Positions 7,031 through 15,698 of a stretch of DNA of 32,778 nt are shown piece by piece (the stretch's first letter is position 1; each line of letters starts with the position of its first letter). The position numbers were made by a program, and so were the translations under genes. The notes under the pieces were generated by a model. That model saw nothing but the letters and a program-made list of their open reading frames with translations. It had not been told where the DNA came from and ran no database searches. The DNA is from an uncultured beta proteobacterium (GTDB lineage Bacteria; Pseudomonadota; Gammaproteobacteria; Burkholderiales; Burkholderiaceae_C). The stretch covers positions 1-32,778 of the forward strand of contig CAJAES010000020.1 of assembly GCA_903938815.1 (NCBI GenBank). The letters are read 5' to 3'.

Positions 7031-9951
7031 CGCTTGGCTCCTGCGTTCCAGCCCAGCCACTGCATGGCCTTGGCCGCCATGCCGGGCATCGCGCCCAGCG
7101 GTTCGGTCTGCGGCAGCGTGGTCTGGCCATCGTCCTCGGCCGGGCGGATGCGCACCCGCACGTCGTACCAGCCCGCCTGCCCGGTCACGGGGTCGGCATT
7201 CGCCACGCGGCGCTTGCTGCCGGGCACCGGCAGTTCATCGGTGATCAGGTGGTTCAGCAGGAAGCCTTCGCGCGATTCGTCGGCGTCCGGGGCCAGCGCC
7301 CAGGCGCCGGAGGCCTTGCCGATGGCGTTCCAGGTCCATACCGTGCCCGGCTCCACGGCCTCGCTGTGCCGGCACTGGCAGCGCACCTTGCCCCAGGGTG
7401 ACTCCACCCACATCCAGGCGCCATCGGCAATGCCCGCGGCGCGCGCGGTGGCGCCGTTGACATACAGCCAGTTGCGCGAGTGGATCTGCCGCAGCCAGGC
7501 GTTCTGCGAATCCCAGGAGTGGTACATCGCCATTGGCCGCTGCGTGATGGCGGCCAGCGGGTAGGCGGCGGTGTCGATGGCCTGCACCTCGAGCGAGGGC
7601 TCCCAGAAGGGCAGGGGGTCGAAGTGGTGCGCCACGCGCTCGCGCAGCCGGTCGGGCGGCTGCCGTCCCTTGCCCTTGCCCTCGGCCGCGAGGCGGAAGC
7701 GCTGCAGGAACTCCGAGTACAGGTGGATGATGATGGGGTCGTTGTCGCGCCGCAGCCCGTTGGATTGCGCCCAGGCCATGTACTCGCGGTTCCAGTTGCG
7801 CATGTACTGGATCTGCGGCGGCATCGGGGTGTGGTGCACGCAGTTGTTGGCGGCGTACATCTCCCACTGCCGGGGGTTGGGTTCGCCGCGCAGGCTCTTG
7901 CTGCCGTCCTTGCCGCGCCAGCCCGAAAGGAAACCGATGCCCGAACCGGGTGCGGTCTCGTAGTTGATGATGAAGTCGGGGTAATCGCGGTACTTGCGCG
8001 TGCCCTTGAGCTCGCCGTCCTGGTGCACGAAGGCCGGCAGCTTCAGGCGCGTGGCCAGTTCTACCAGCACCTCCTGGAAGGGCTTGCACTGCCCGGTGGG
8101 CGGCAGCACCGGGACGCGCACGGAATCGGTCGGCCCGTCGAACTCCGAGATCGGCCGGTCGAGCAGCGACATGCAGTCGTGGCGCTCGAGGTAGGTGGTG
8201 TCGGGCAGGATCAGGTCGGCGAAGGCCGTGGTCTCCGACTGGAACGCGTCGCACACCACCAGGAACGGGATCTTGTAGGCGCCGTCCTCGCGCTTGTCGG
8301 TCAGCATGGTGCGGATCTCGGACGTGTTCATCGTCGAGTTCCAGGCCATGTTGGCCATGAAGATCAGCAGCGTGTCGATCGGGTACGGGTCGCCGCGCCA
8401 GGCGTTCGTCACCACGGTGTGCATCAGGCCGTGCGCCGACAGCGGGTACTCCCACGAGAAGCCCTTGTCGATGCGCACAGGCTCCCCGGCGGCATCGACG
8501 AACAGGTCTTCCGGCCCCTCGGGCCAGCCCAGCGGCGCGCCGGCCAGCGGGGTGTCGGGCTGCACCGCCTCGGGGCCCTTGGGCGGGCGGGCGTTCGGAG
8601 GCACCGCGCGCGGATACGGCGCCTTGTGGCGGAACCCGCCCGGGCGGTCGATGGTGCCCAGCAGCGACATCAGGATGGCCAGCGAGCGCGTGGCCTGGAA
8701 GCCGTTGGAGTGCGCGGCCAGGCCCCGCATCGCGTGGAAGGCCACGGGCCGGCCGGTCACGGAGCGGTGCTCGCGGCCCCACCAGTCGGTCCAGGCGATG
8801 GGCAGCTCGATGCGCTGGTCGCGCGCGGTGACGCCGATCTCCTGTGCCAGCCGGCGGATGGTCGCGGCCGGGATGCCGGTGATGCCTTCGGCCCACTCCG
8901 GCGTCTTGCCGTCCACGCGCTCCTTGAGCAGCTGGAACGCGGGCACGGCCGGCGTGCCGTCGGGCATCGTGAAGCGGCCGCGCAGCATGGGGTCGACGCC
9001 CTCGGTGTGGTCGGCCACGGGGCGCTGGGTGGCGCGGTCCCACCACAGGAAGTTGTGCGGGCGCAGCGGGTTGACGATGTCGCCATCGGGGTTGCGCAGC
9101 ATCAGCCCGAAGTCGTCGGACGCCGGGTCCTGGTTCACGAGCTGCGCGCCGTTGGTGTAGCGCACGACGAAGTCGCGGTCGTACAGGCCGTTGGCCAGCA
9201 CCTCGTGCGTGATGGCCAGCAGCAGCGCGCCGTCGGTGCCCGGGCGGATCGGGATCCACTCGTCGGCGATGGCGGCATAGCCGGTGCGGATGGGGTTGAT
9301 CGCGATGAAGCGCCCGCCGCTGCGCTTGAACTTCGACAGCGCCATCTTCATGGGGTTGCTGTGATGGTCCTCGGCGGTGCCGAGCATCACGAACAGCTTG
9401 GCGCGGTCCAGGTCGGGCCCGCCGAACTCCCAGAACGAGCCGCCGATGGTGTACAGCATGCCCGCGGCCATGTTCACCGAGCAGAAGCCGCCGTGCGCCG
9501 CGTAGTTGGGCGTGCCGAACTGGCGCGCGAACAGGCCCGTGAGCGCCTGCATCTGGTCGCGCCCCGTGAACAGCGCGAACTTCTTGGGGTCGGTGCGGCG
9601 GATGTCGCCCAGGCGCTCGGTGAGCAGCGCGAAGGTCTCTTCCCACGAGATGGGCTCGAACTCGCCGGCGCCGCGCTCGCTGCCGGGCTTGCGCCGCAGG
9701 GGCTGCGTGAGCCGGGCGGGCGAGTACTGCTTCATGATGCCCGCCGAGCCCTTGGCGCACAGCACGCCCTGGTTCAGCGGGTGCTCGGGGTTGCCCTCGA
9801 TGTAGCGCACCTCGGGCCCGTTGCCGCCGTCCCGCAGATGCACGCGGATGCCGCATCGGCAGGCGCACATGTAGCAGGTGGTGGTCTTGACCTCGGTGTG
9901 GGCACCGGGTTGGGGATCGGCGGTCGGGTCGTGCAGCGGCTGACTTGGCAT
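7027..9951 (-). CDS. soeA: SoeA-like molybdopterin oxidoreductase, catalytic subunit
   Basis: This is the catalytic subunit of a three-part membrane molybdoenzyme. The 974-residue protein has an N-terminal [4Fe-4S] site, Cys26-x2-Cys29-x3-Cys33 and Cys65 (in GVLCAKG), followed by the molybdopterin domains and a C-terminal dinucleotide-binding domain. Cys157 in HGGFCSVNM is the likely molybdenum ligand. There is no twin-arginine signal, so the enzyme should stay in the cytoplasm. That separates it from DmsA, PsrA and TtrA and matches SoeA, which oxidises sulfite to sulfate and reduces quinone. Gene order A-B-C with overlapping starts and stops, and the nearby sulfur genes, support this. Substrate remains inferred. 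The start lies 10 bp after the stop of the Old Yellow Enzyme gene. Confidence 0.75.
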   Translation of the reverse strand: MPSQPLHDPTADPQPGAHTEVKTTTCYMCACRCGIRVHLRDGGNGPEVRYIEGNPEHPLNQGVLCAKGSAGIMKQYSPARLTQPLRRKPGSERGAGEFEPISWEETFALLTERLGDIRRTDPKKFALFTGRDQMQALTGLFARQFGTPNYAAHGGFCSVNMAAGMLYTIGGSFWEFGGPDLDRAKLFVMLGTAEDHHSNPMKMALSKFKRSGGRFIAINPIRTGYAAIADEWIPIRPGTDGALLLAITHEVLANGLYDRDFVVRYTNGAQLVNQDPASDDFGLMLRNPDGDIVNPLRPHNFLWWDRATQRPVADHTEGVDPMLRGRFTMPDGTPAVPAFQLLKERVDGKTPEWAEGITGIPAATIRRLAQEIGVTARDQRIELPIAWTDWWGREHRSVTGRPVAFHAMRGLAAHSNGFQATRSLAILMSLLGTIDRPGGFRHKAPYPRAVPPNARPPKGPEAVQPDTPLAGAPLGWPEGPEDLFVDAAGEPVRIDKGFSWEYPLSAHGLMHTVVTNAWRGDPYPIDTLLIFMANMAWNSTMNTSEIRTMLTDKREDGAYKIPFLVVCDAFQSETTAFADLILPDTTYLERHDCMSLLDRPISEFDGPTDSVRVPVLPPTGQCKPFQEVLVELATRLKLPAFVHQDGELKGTRKYRDYPDFIINYETAPGSGIGFLSGWRGKDGSKSLRGEPNPRQWEMYAANNCVHHTPMPPQIQYMRNWNREYMAWAQSNGLRRDNDPIIIHLYSEFLQRFRLAAEGKGKGRQPPDRLRERVAHHFDPLPFWEPSLEVQAIDTAAYPLAAITQRPMAMYHSWDSQNAWLRQIHSRNWLYVNGATARAAGIADGAWMWVESPWGKVRCQCRHSEAVEPGTVWTWNAIGKASGAWALAPDADESREGFLLNHLITDELPVPGSKRRVANADPVTGQAGWYDVRVRIRPAEDDGQTTLPQTEPLGAMPGMAAKAMQWLGWNAGAKR

Positions 9952-9961
9952 GCCGCCGATG

Positions 9962-11077
9962 CTAAGCGGCCGCGGCGTCTTCCAGACTCGGGTAATCCGT
10001 GTACCCGGCGGCCCCGCCGCCGTAGAAGGTGGCGCGGTCGGGCGTGTTCAGCGGCGCGTTCTCGCGCAGACGGCGCACGAGGTCGGGGTTGGCGATGTAC
10101 GGGCGGCCGAAGGCCACCAGGTCGGCGCCGTCGGCCACGGCCTGCTCGGCCATCGCCTTGTCGTAGCCGTTGTTCACCATCCAGGCGCCCCGGCCGCCGG
10201 CGGCGCGATAGGCGGCCTTGAGCGCAGCGTAGTCGAAGGGACGCTCGGGCAGCACCCGCGGGCCGCCGGTGGAGCCCTCGATCACGTGCACGTAGGCCAG
10301 CCCCAGCGGTGCCAAGCCGCGCGCCACGTGCGCGAACAGGGGCGCGGGGTCTTCCTCGGCCGCATCGTTGGCCGGCGTCACCGGCGACAGGCGGATGCCC
10401 GTGCGGCCGCCGCCGATGGCGCCGACGATGGCCTGAGTCACTTCCAGCAGGAAGCGCGCGCGGTTCTCGATCGAGCCGCCGTACATGTCGGTGCGCTGGT
10501 TGCTGCCGGTCTTGAGGAACTGGTCGATCAGGTAGCCGTTGGCACCGTGGATCTCCACGCCGTCGAAGCCCGCTTCGATGGCAGCCACGGCAGCACGTCG
10601 GTAGTCGTCGACGATGCCCGGGATCTCGGCCGTCTCGAGCGCGCGCGGCGCTGATGTTTCGATGAAGACCGCCTTGCCGTCGCGGAACAGCACGGTCTTG
10701 GCCTTGGCCGGAATGGCCGAGGGCGCGACCGGCGCCGCGTTGCCGGGCTGCAGGTCTGTGTGCGAGATGCGGCCCACGTGCCAGAGCTGCACCACGATGC
10801 GCCCGCCGGCGGCGTGCACGGCCTCGGTCACGCGCTTCCAGCCCGCGATCTGCGCGGGCGCATAGAGCCCGGGCACGTCGGCATAGCCCTGGCCCTGCTG
10901 GGTGATGGCGGTGGCTTCGGTGATGAGCAGGCCCGCGCTGGCGCGCTGCGCGTAATACGTCGCCACGAGTTCGGGCGGCACGGCGTCCGGCGAGCGGTTG
11001 CGTGTCAGGGGCGCCATCACGATGCGGTTGGCGAGTTGCAGGTCGCCGGCGGTGGAGGGGTCGAAGAGTGTGGTCAT
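9962..11077 (-). CDS. Old Yellow Enzyme family ene-reductase (NemA-like)
   Basis: This is a flavin (FMN) enzyme that uses NAD(P)H to reduce activated C=C bonds or nitro compounds. The 371-residue protein has the OYE landmarks: MAPLTRNRS at residues 21-29 near the flavin, QLWHVGR at 97-103, and the substrate pair His177/Asn180 with Tyr182 in [11 protein letters not shown], then RTDMYGGS. The start is the ATG at 11077. Longer readings of this frame run across the VOC gene on the other strand and are not real. No clear ribosome-binding site precedes the ATG. It is 18 bp from the divergent VOC start and 10 bp before soeA, so it may be co-transcribed with soeABC. The physiological substrate is unknown. 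Confidence 0.9.
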   Translation of the reverse strand: MTTLFDPSTAGDLQLANRIVMAPLTRNRSPDAVPPELVATYYAQRASAGLLITEATAITQQGQGYADVPGLYAPAQIAGWKRVTEAVHAAGGRIVVQLWHVGRISHTDLQPGNAAPVAPSAIPAKAKTVLFRDGKAVFIETSAPRALETAEIPGIVDDYRRAAVAAIEAGFDGVEIHGANGYLIDQFLKTGSNQRTDMYGGSIENRARFLLEVTQAIVGAIGGGRTGIRLSPVTPANDAAEEDPAPLFAHVARGLAPLGLAYVHVIEGSTGGPRVLPERPFDYAALKAAYRAAGGRGAWMVNNGYDKAMAEQAVADGADLVAFGRPYIANPDLVRRLRENAPLNTPDRATFYGGGAAGYTDYPSLEDAAAA

Positions 11078-11095
11078 CGCGGTATGCTGCCAGAT
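11078..11095. promoter_or_regulatory. 18-bp divergent gap, near-leaderless start candidate
   Basis: Only 18 bp separate the start codons of the OYE gene (minus) and the VOC gene (plus). Neither start has a purine-rich Shine-Dalgarno. TATGCT at 11083-11088 could be a -10 for the VOC gene; it would put transcription start within a base or two of its ATG, which would make a leaderless mRNA. No good -35 is seen. Any full promoter must extend into one of the genes. Confidence 0.3.
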
Positions 11096-11515
11096 ATGAA
11101 AGACATCGCCCCCTTCCACCTCGCATTCCCCGTCCACGATCTCGATGCCACGCGGCAGTTCTACGGCGGCCTGCTCGGCTGCCCCGAGGGTCGCTCCAGC
11201 GACGAGTGGATCGACTTCGATCTGTTCGGCCATCAGATCGTCGCCCATCTGGCGCCGCCCAAGGCCGAGGATCACCACAACGAGGTCGACGGCCACGACG
11301 TGCCGGTGCCTCACTTCGGCGTCGTGCTCGGCTGGGATGAGTTCCATGCCTGGGCCGAACGCCTGAAGGCCGGCGGCCTGAAGTTCGTCATCGAGCCCTA
11401 CATCCGCTTTGCGGGGCTGGTCGGCGAGCAGGCCACGATGTTCTTCCGCGATCCCTCGGGCAACGCGCTCGAGTTCAAGGCCTTCAAGGACCGCTCGCAG
11501 CTCTTCGCGAAATAG
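11096..11515 (+). CDS. VOC (glyoxalase/dioxygenase superfamily) protein
   Basis: This is a 139-residue single-chain protein of the vicinal-oxygen-chelate fold. It begins with [24 protein letters not shown], the first beta-alpha-beta unit with its putative metal-ligand His. It ends with a second unit, [15 protein letters not shown], whose Glu is the usual second metal ligand. Members include glyoxalases, extradiol dioxygenases and resistance proteins, so the reaction cannot be named. The ATG at 11096 gives a normal N-terminus. The frame is open upstream but that part lies opposite the OYE gene. It may share a small regulon with the divergent OYE reductase, for example detoxification of electrophiles, but that is inference. 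Confidence 0.85.
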   Translation: MKDIAPFHLAFPVHDLDATRQFYGGLLGCPEGRSSDEWIDFDLFGHQIVAHLAPPKAEDHHNEVDGHDVPVPHFGVVLGWDEFHAWAERLKAGGLKFVIEPYIRFAGLVGEQATMFFRDPSGNALEFKAFKDRSQLFAK

Positions 11516-11540
11516 GCTCACTGGGGTCAATCCCCGTGGC

Positions 11541-11557
11541 CCGGCACGCTTGATGCT
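11541..11557 (+). promoter_or_regulatory. Sigma-54 (-24/-12) promoter candidate for aapJ
   Basis: The sequence CCGGCACGCTTGATGCT fits the RpoN consensus YTGGCACGRNNNTTGCW. The essential GG (11543-11544) and GC (11555-11556) are exactly 12 bases apart and the CACG block is intact. Mismatches are at the T before GG, the R position and the first T of TTGC. Transcription would start near 11568, giving a leader of about 64 bases to the aapJ ATG. Amino-acid importers are often under nitrogen control, which fits. Confidence 0.65.
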
Positions 11558-11581
11558 CCTAGACTTCGTCACGCGCGGCGC

Positions 11582-11596
11582 GCACACCTTTGGTGC
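11582..11596. promoter_or_regulatory. NtrC-like binding box
   Basis: GCACACCTTTGGTGC resembles the NtrC consensus GCACCANNNTGGTGC, with both outer blocks GCAC and TGGTGC intact at the right spacing and two inner mismatches. It lies about 14 bp downstream of the expected sigma-54 start site, in the leader, not at the usual upstream enhancer position. It could be a real site, a repression site, or chance. Confidence 0.4.
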
Positions 11597-11631
11597 GGGC
11601 TGGCATTCATCATCGATCAGGAGCACAAACG

Positions 11632-12648
11632 ATGAAATCACCGTGGATCCGTTCCCTGGCCCTGGCGGCCGCACTGGCCGTCCCGGCCCTCGCCGCCCAC
11701 GCCGGCCCGACACTGGACGCGATCAAGAGCAAGGGTGTGCTTCGCTGCGGCGTCAACACCGGCCTGCTCGGTTTCTCGGCACCTGACAGCCAGGGCAAGT
11801 GGACCGGCATCGACGCCGATTTCTGCCGCGCCGTGGCCACCGCCATCCTGGGCGACCCCAACAAGGTGCAGTACGTGCCCACGAACGCGCAGAACCGGTT
11901 CACGGCGCTGCAGTCCGGTGAAGTCGACATGCTGTCGCGCAACACCACCTGGACTTCCTCGCGCGATGCGACGCTGGGTTCGGTCTTCGCGGGCGTGCTC
12001 TTCTACGACGGCCAGGGCTTCATGGTGAAGAAGTCCTCCAACATCACGAAGGCGAGCCAGCTCAACGGCGCCACGATCTGCGTGCAGCCGGGCACCACGA
12101 CCGAGCTGAACCTGAGCGACTACTTCCGCGTCAAGCGCATGAGCTTCAAGCCGGTCGTCATCGCCGAGCTGAACCAGATCGAGCAGGCGTTCTTCGCCGG
12201 CCGCTGCGACGTCTACACGACCGACCGTTCCGGCCTGGCCGCCACGCGCCTGAAGGCACCGAAGCCCGACGACTACATCGTGCTGCCGGAAGCCATCAGC
12301 AAGGAGCCGCTGGGCCCGATGATCCGTCGCGGCGACTGGGAGTTCTTCACCATCGTGCGCTGGACTCTCAACGGCCTGATCGAAGCCGAGGAGTACGGCA
12401 TGGCCGCCGCGAACGCCGACAAGCTGCGCGCCGAGAGCAAGGACCCGCCGATCATGCGTCTGGTGGGTACCTCCGGTGATGTCGGCAAGGGCATGGGCCT
12501 GGACAACGACTGGCTGGTCAAGGTGATCAAGGCTGTCGGCAACTACGGCGAGATGTACACGCGCAACATCGGGCCCCTGGGCCTGGCGCGCGGCCAGAAC
12601 GCGCTGTGGACCGACGACGGCCTGATGTACGCCCCGCCGCTGCGCTGA
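11632..12648 (+). CDS. aapJ: General L-amino-acid ABC importer, periplasmic binding protein
   Basis: This periplasmic protein binds polar amino acids (glutamate, aspartate and others in AapJ/BztA relatives) and feeds the AapQMP transporter. The 338-residue protein has a signal peptide with a likely cut after AHA at residue 24, then LDAIKSKGVLRCGVNTGLLGF, the typical family opening. LSRNTTWTSSRD and PGTTTELNLSDYF are further AapJ/BztA-specific segments. The ATG at 11632 has AGGAG eight bases upstream; the longer frame lacks this. It is the first gene of the operon, preceded by a sigma-54 promoter candidate, and followed by an intercistronic hairpin. Confidence 0.95.
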   Translation: MKSPWIRSLALAAALAVPALAAHAGPTLDAIKSKGVLRCGVNTGLLGFSAPDSQGKWTGIDADFCRAVATAILGDPNKVQYVPTNAQNRFTALQSGEVDMLSRNTTWTSSRDATLGSVFAGVLFYDGQGFMVKKSSNITKASQLNGATICVQPGTTTELNLSDYFRVKRMSFKPVVIAELNQIEQAFFAGRCDVYTTDRSGLAATRLKAPKPDDYIVLPEAISKEPLGPMIRRGDWEFFTIVRWTLNGLIEAEEYGMAAANADKLRAESKDPPIMRLVGTSGDVGKGMGLDNDWLVKVIKAVGNYGEMYTRNIGPLGLARGQNALWTDDGLMYAPPLR

Positions 12649-12666
12649 TCCTTCCCTGCCACGCCC

Positions 12667-12690
12667 GGCCCGCCCAGCGCGGGTCGGGCC
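12667..12690 (+). other. Intercistronic hairpin between aapJ and aapQ
   Basis: GGCCCGCCC at 12667-12675 pairs with GGG-T-CGGGCC at 12681-12690, giving a 9-bp GC stem with one bulged T and a 5-base loop. There is no T-run, so it is probably not a full terminator. Such stems after a binding-protein gene commonly protect the upstream mRNA and lower permease expression, which suits the need for excess binding protein. Confidence 0.55.
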
Positions 12691-12703
12691 TCTGATCGCC
12701 CCC

Positions 12704-13846
12704 ATGTTCAAGAGCGAACGCGCGCGCGGACTGCTGTACCAGGGCCTGCTGCTGGCCGTGGTCATCGGCATCGGCTGGTACCTGGTCTCCAACACCCTGC
12801 ACAACCTGGCCTCGCGCCAGATCCAGGTGGGCTTCGGCTTCCTCACGAAGGAAGCCGGGTTCGAGATCGCCGAAAAGGCCATCGTCTACGACCCGTCGGA
12901 CAGCTACGGCCGCGCGTTCACGGTCGGGCTCGTCAACACGCTGACGGTCGCGGCGCTCGGCGTGTTCTTCGCCACCCTCATCGGCACGCTGGTCGGTATC
13001 GGCCGGCTGTCCTCGAACTGGCTGCTCGCGAAGTTCAGCTCCGCCTACGTGGAGGTCATGCGCAACGTGCCGCTGCTGCTGCAGCTGTTCGTCTGGTACG
13101 GCCTCTTCACCGAACTCCTGCCCGGCGTGCGCGAAGCCATCGACGTCGGTGGCTGGCTCTTCATCAGCCAGCGCGGCTTCCGGTTCGCCTGGCCCGAGGC
13201 GCATGCAGCCTGGTCGGCCGTGCCCTGGGCCGTTCTGGCCGGCGTGGCCGCGTCCATCGCCTTCCGCTTCTACGCGCGCCGCAGGCAGCGCGAGACGGGG
13301 CAGTTGCTGCCGGTCGGCTGGGTGTCTTCGGGCCTGATCCTCGGCCTGCCGGTGCTGGCCTGGGCCGTGCTGGGCGCGCCCACCGCGATCCAGATTCCCG
13401 CGCTCGCCGGCTTCGACTACGAAGGCGGCAAGGTGCTGTCGCCCGAGTTCATGGCCCTGCTGATCGGGCTGTCCACCTACACCGCGGCCTTCATTGCCGA
13501 GGTGGTGCGAGCCGGCATCCTGGCCGTGGACCGCGGGCAGGGCGAGGCCGCCATGGCACTGGGCCTGACGCCGGGCCAGCGTCTGCGCCTCGTGACGCTG
13601 CCGCAGGCGCTGCGCGTGATCATCCCGCCGATGACCAGCCAGTACCTGAACCTGACCAAGAACTCATCGCTCGCCGTGGCCATCGGCTACCCCGACCTCG
13701 TGGCCATCGCCAACACGACGATGAACCAGACCGGGCAGGCCATCGAGGCCATCGCGATCCTGATGGGCGTGTACCTCACCATCAGCCTGCTGATCTCGCT
13801 GTTCATGAACTGGTACAACGACCGCGTGCGTCTGGTGGAGCGATGA
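12704..13846 (+). CDS. aapQ: General L-amino-acid ABC importer permease AapQ/BztB
   Basis: This is the first of two inner-membrane permeases of the polar amino-acid importer. It has 380 residues with an N-terminal hydrophobic segment, a paired core (FTVGLVNTLTVAALG, then YVEVMRNVPLLLQL) and a long insertion between residues about 140 and 250, which is characteristic of AapQ and not of short HisM-type permeases. The EAA loop GQGEAAMALGLTPGQRLR is at about 278-295 and contacts AapP. Start is the ATG at 12704, 55 bp after aapJ. The stop is one base before the aapM start (TGA-C-ATG). Confidence 0.93.
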   Translation: MFKSERARGLLYQGLLLAVVIGIGWYLVSNTLHNLASRQIQVGFGFLTKEAGFEIAEKAIVYDPSDSYGRAFTVGLVNTLTVAALGVFFATLIGTLVGIGRLSSNWLLAKFSSAYVEVMRNVPLLLQLFVWYGLFTELLPGVREAIDVGGWLFISQRGFRFAWPEAHAAWSAVPWAVLAGVAASIAFRFYARRRQRETGQLLPVGWVSSGLILGLPVLAWAVLGAPTAIQIPALAGFDYEGGKVLSPEFMALLIGLSTYTAAFIAEVVRAGILAVDRGQGEAAMALGLTPGQRLRLVTLPQALRVIIPPMTSQYLNLTKNSSLAVAIGYPDLVAIANTTMNQTGQAIEAIAILMGVYLTISLLISLFMNWYNDRVRLVER

Positions 13847-13847
13847 C

Positions 13848-14933
13848 ATGAGCGCCTCTGTCTCCACCGCTCCCGGCGGCCGCGGCGCCGGCCACTGGCT
13901 GCGCACCAACCTCTTCTCCAGCCCCGTCAACAGCGCCATCACGGTGCTGATGCTGGTGTTCCTGGCGTGGTCCGTTCCCAAGGTGCTCGGCTGGACCGTG
14001 TTCAACGCGGTCTGGGGCCACGCCACCATCGCGCAGTGCGATGCCGTGCGCGGGCAGGGCGCCTGCTGGGCCGTGGTGTGGGAGAAGTTCCGCTTCATGA
14101 TGTTCGGCGTCTACCCCTTCGAGGAGCAGTGGCGCCCGGGTATCGCGATCGGCGTCATGCTGCTGCTGCTGGGCGTCTCTGCGCTCAAGCGCTTCTGGAC
14201 GCGCTGGCTGGCCCTGATCTGGGTGGCTGGCATGGGCATCACCTTCTGGCTGATGGGCGGCGGCCTCGGCCTGCTGCCGGTGCGCACGGAGCAGTGGGGC
14301 GGCCTGCCGGTCACGCTGATCCTCGCGATCTTCGGCATCGGCTTCGCGTTCCCGCTCGGCGTGCTGCTGGCGCTGGGCCGGCGCTCGCGCCTGCCCATCA
14401 TCCGCGCTGCGAGCATCATCTACATTGAGGTGGTGCGGGGCGTGCCCCTGATCACGGTGCTCTTCATGGCGTCGGTGATGTTCGCGCTCTTCCTGCCGGA
14501 AGGCGTGCGCATCGACCAGCTGCTGCGCGCGCAGGTGGCGATCATCCTGTTCGTCGCCGCCTACCTGGCCGAGGCCGTGCGCGGCGGCCTGCAGGCCGTG
14601 CCCAAGGGGCAGATCGAAGCCGCCGAGGCGCTGGGCCTGCCCTACTGGCGCATGATGGGTCTGGTCGTGCTGCCGCAGGCGCTGCGCATCTCCATCCCGC
14701 CCATCGTCAACAGCTTCATCTCGCTGTTCAAGGACACCTCGCTCGTCGTGATCATCGCGATCTACGACTTCGCGTATGCGGTGAAGAAGTCGGTCGAGAC
14801 CGACTTCGCCTGGAAGAAGTACTTCATCGAGGCCTTCCTGTTCTCGATCCTGATCTACTGGATCTTCTGCTTCGCGATGAGCAAATACAGCCAGCGGCTG
14901 GAGCGCGAACTTGCGCGCGGCCACCAGCGTTGA
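13848..14933 (+). CDS. aapM: General L-amino-acid ABC importer permease AapM/BztC
   Basis: This is the second inner-membrane permease, partner of AapQ. The 361-residue protein has an N-terminal region with extra hydrophobic segments (residues 29-140), then the conserved permease core from about residue 152 ([21 protein letters not shown]). It contains [16 protein letters not shown] and the EAA loop [17 protein letters not shown] at 255-271. The ATG at 13848 follows the aapQ stop after one base. The stop is 17 bases before the aapP start. Family, length and order all agree. Confidence 0.93.
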   Translation: MSASVSTAPGGRGAGHWLRTNLFSSPVNSAITVLMLVFLAWSVPKVLGWTVFNAVWGHATIAQCDAVRGQGACWAVVWEKFRFMMFGVYPFEEQWRPGIAIGVMLLLLGVSALKRFWTRWLALIWVAGMGITFWLMGGGLGLLPVRTEQWGGLPVTLILAIFGIGFAFPLGVLLALGRRSRLPIIRAASIIYIEVVRGVPLITVLFMASVMFALFLPEGVRIDQLLRAQVAIILFVAAYLAEAVRGGLQAVPKGQIEAAEALGLPYWRMMGLVVLPQALRISIPPIVNSFISLFKDTSLVVIIAIYDFAYAVKKSVETDFAWKKYFIEAFLFSILIYWIFCFAMSKYSQRLERELARGHQR

Positions 14934-14950
14934 GTCACAAGGACCCCCAC

Positions 14951-15691
14951 ATGGCCGAATCGGCGATCCATATCCAGGGCCTGAACAAGTGGTTCGGTGA
15001 GTTCCAGGTCCTGAAGAACATCGACCTCGACGTCGCCAAGGGCGAACGCATCGTGGTCTGCGGGCCCTCGGGTTCGGGCAAGAGCACGCTCATCCGCTGC
15101 ATCAACCGGCTCGAGACGCACCAGAAGGGCCAGATCGTCGTCGAGGGCGTCGAGCTGACGGACAACCTGAAGAACATCGACACCGTGCGCTCCGAAGTGG
15201 GCATGGTGTTCCAGCACTTCAACCTGTTCCCCCACCTCACGGTGCTCGAGAACTGCACGCTCGCGCCCATCTGGGTCAAGAAGCGCCCTCAGGCCGAGGC
15301 CGAGGCCACGGCGCGCAAGTACCTCGAGCGCGTGCGCATCCTGGAGCAGGCGCCCAAGTACCCGGGGCAACTGTCCGGCGGGCAGCAGCAGCGCGTGGCG
15401 ATCGCGCGGGCGCTGTGCATGAACCCGTCCATCATGCTGTTCGACGAGCCCACTTCCGCGCTCGACCCCGAGATGGTCAAGGAAGTGCTCGACACCATGA
15501 TCGACCTCGCCAAGGAAGGCATGACCATGCTGTGCGTGACGCACGAGATGGGCTTTGCCAAGGCCGTGGCCGACCGCGTGATCTTCATGGACCGCGGCGA
15601 GATCGTCGAGCAGAACACGCCGCACGAGTTCTTCTCGGCGCCGAAGAACGAACGCACGCAGCAGTTCCTGAGCCAGATCCTGGACCGTTGA
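14951..15691 (+). CDS. aapP: General L-amino-acid ABC importer ATPase AapP/BztD
   Basis: This is the cytoplasmic ATPase that powers AapQM. The 246-residue protein has Walker [10 protein letters not shown] at 38-46, Q-loop [10 protein letters not shown] at 87-95, signature LSGGQ at 141-145 and Walker B IMLFDEP at 161-167, followed by the switch His in THEMG. I chose the ATG at 14951 because AAGGA lies seven bases upstream; a TTG seven codons earlier is in frame but overlaps the aapM stop and has no ribosome-binding site. It is the last transporter gene; a TPR gene follows after 7 bp. Confidence 0.94.
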   Translation: MAESAIHIQGLNKWFGEFQVLKNIDLDVAKGERIVVCGPSGSGKSTLIRCINRLETHQKGQIVVEGVELTDNLKNIDTVRSEVGMVFQHFNLFPHLTVLENCTLAPIWVKKRPQAEAEATARKYLERVRILEQAPKYPGQLSGGQQQRVAIARALCMNPSIMLFDEPTSALDPEMVKEVLDTMIDLAKEGMTMLCVTHEMGFAKAVADRVIFMDRGEIVEQNTPHEFFSAPKNERTQQFLSQILDR

Positions 15692-15698
15692 CCGTGCC

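Noticed and set aside
7031..7060. Longer soeB with ten more N-terminal residues
   Set aside because: The extra part lies inside soeA and does not fit the family; the ATG at 7030 overlaps the soeA stop as in a coupled start.
7027..9951. Periplasmic DMSO, tetrathionate or polysulfide reductase
   Set aside because: The N-terminus goes straight into the Cys motif with no twin-arginine signal or hydrophobic segment; a cytoplasmic Soe-type enzyme fits better, though substrate is not proven.
7480..10221. A 913-codon open frame on the plus strand
   Set aside because: It is antisense to soeA and part of the OYE gene, is rich in Arg, His, Val and Gly without any domain, and is explained by high G/C at third codon positions of the real genes.
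11600..11616. A second sigma-54 promoter (CTGGCA...) before aapJ
   Set aside because: The -24 half is good but the required GC at -12 reads CG, so it fails the invariant position.
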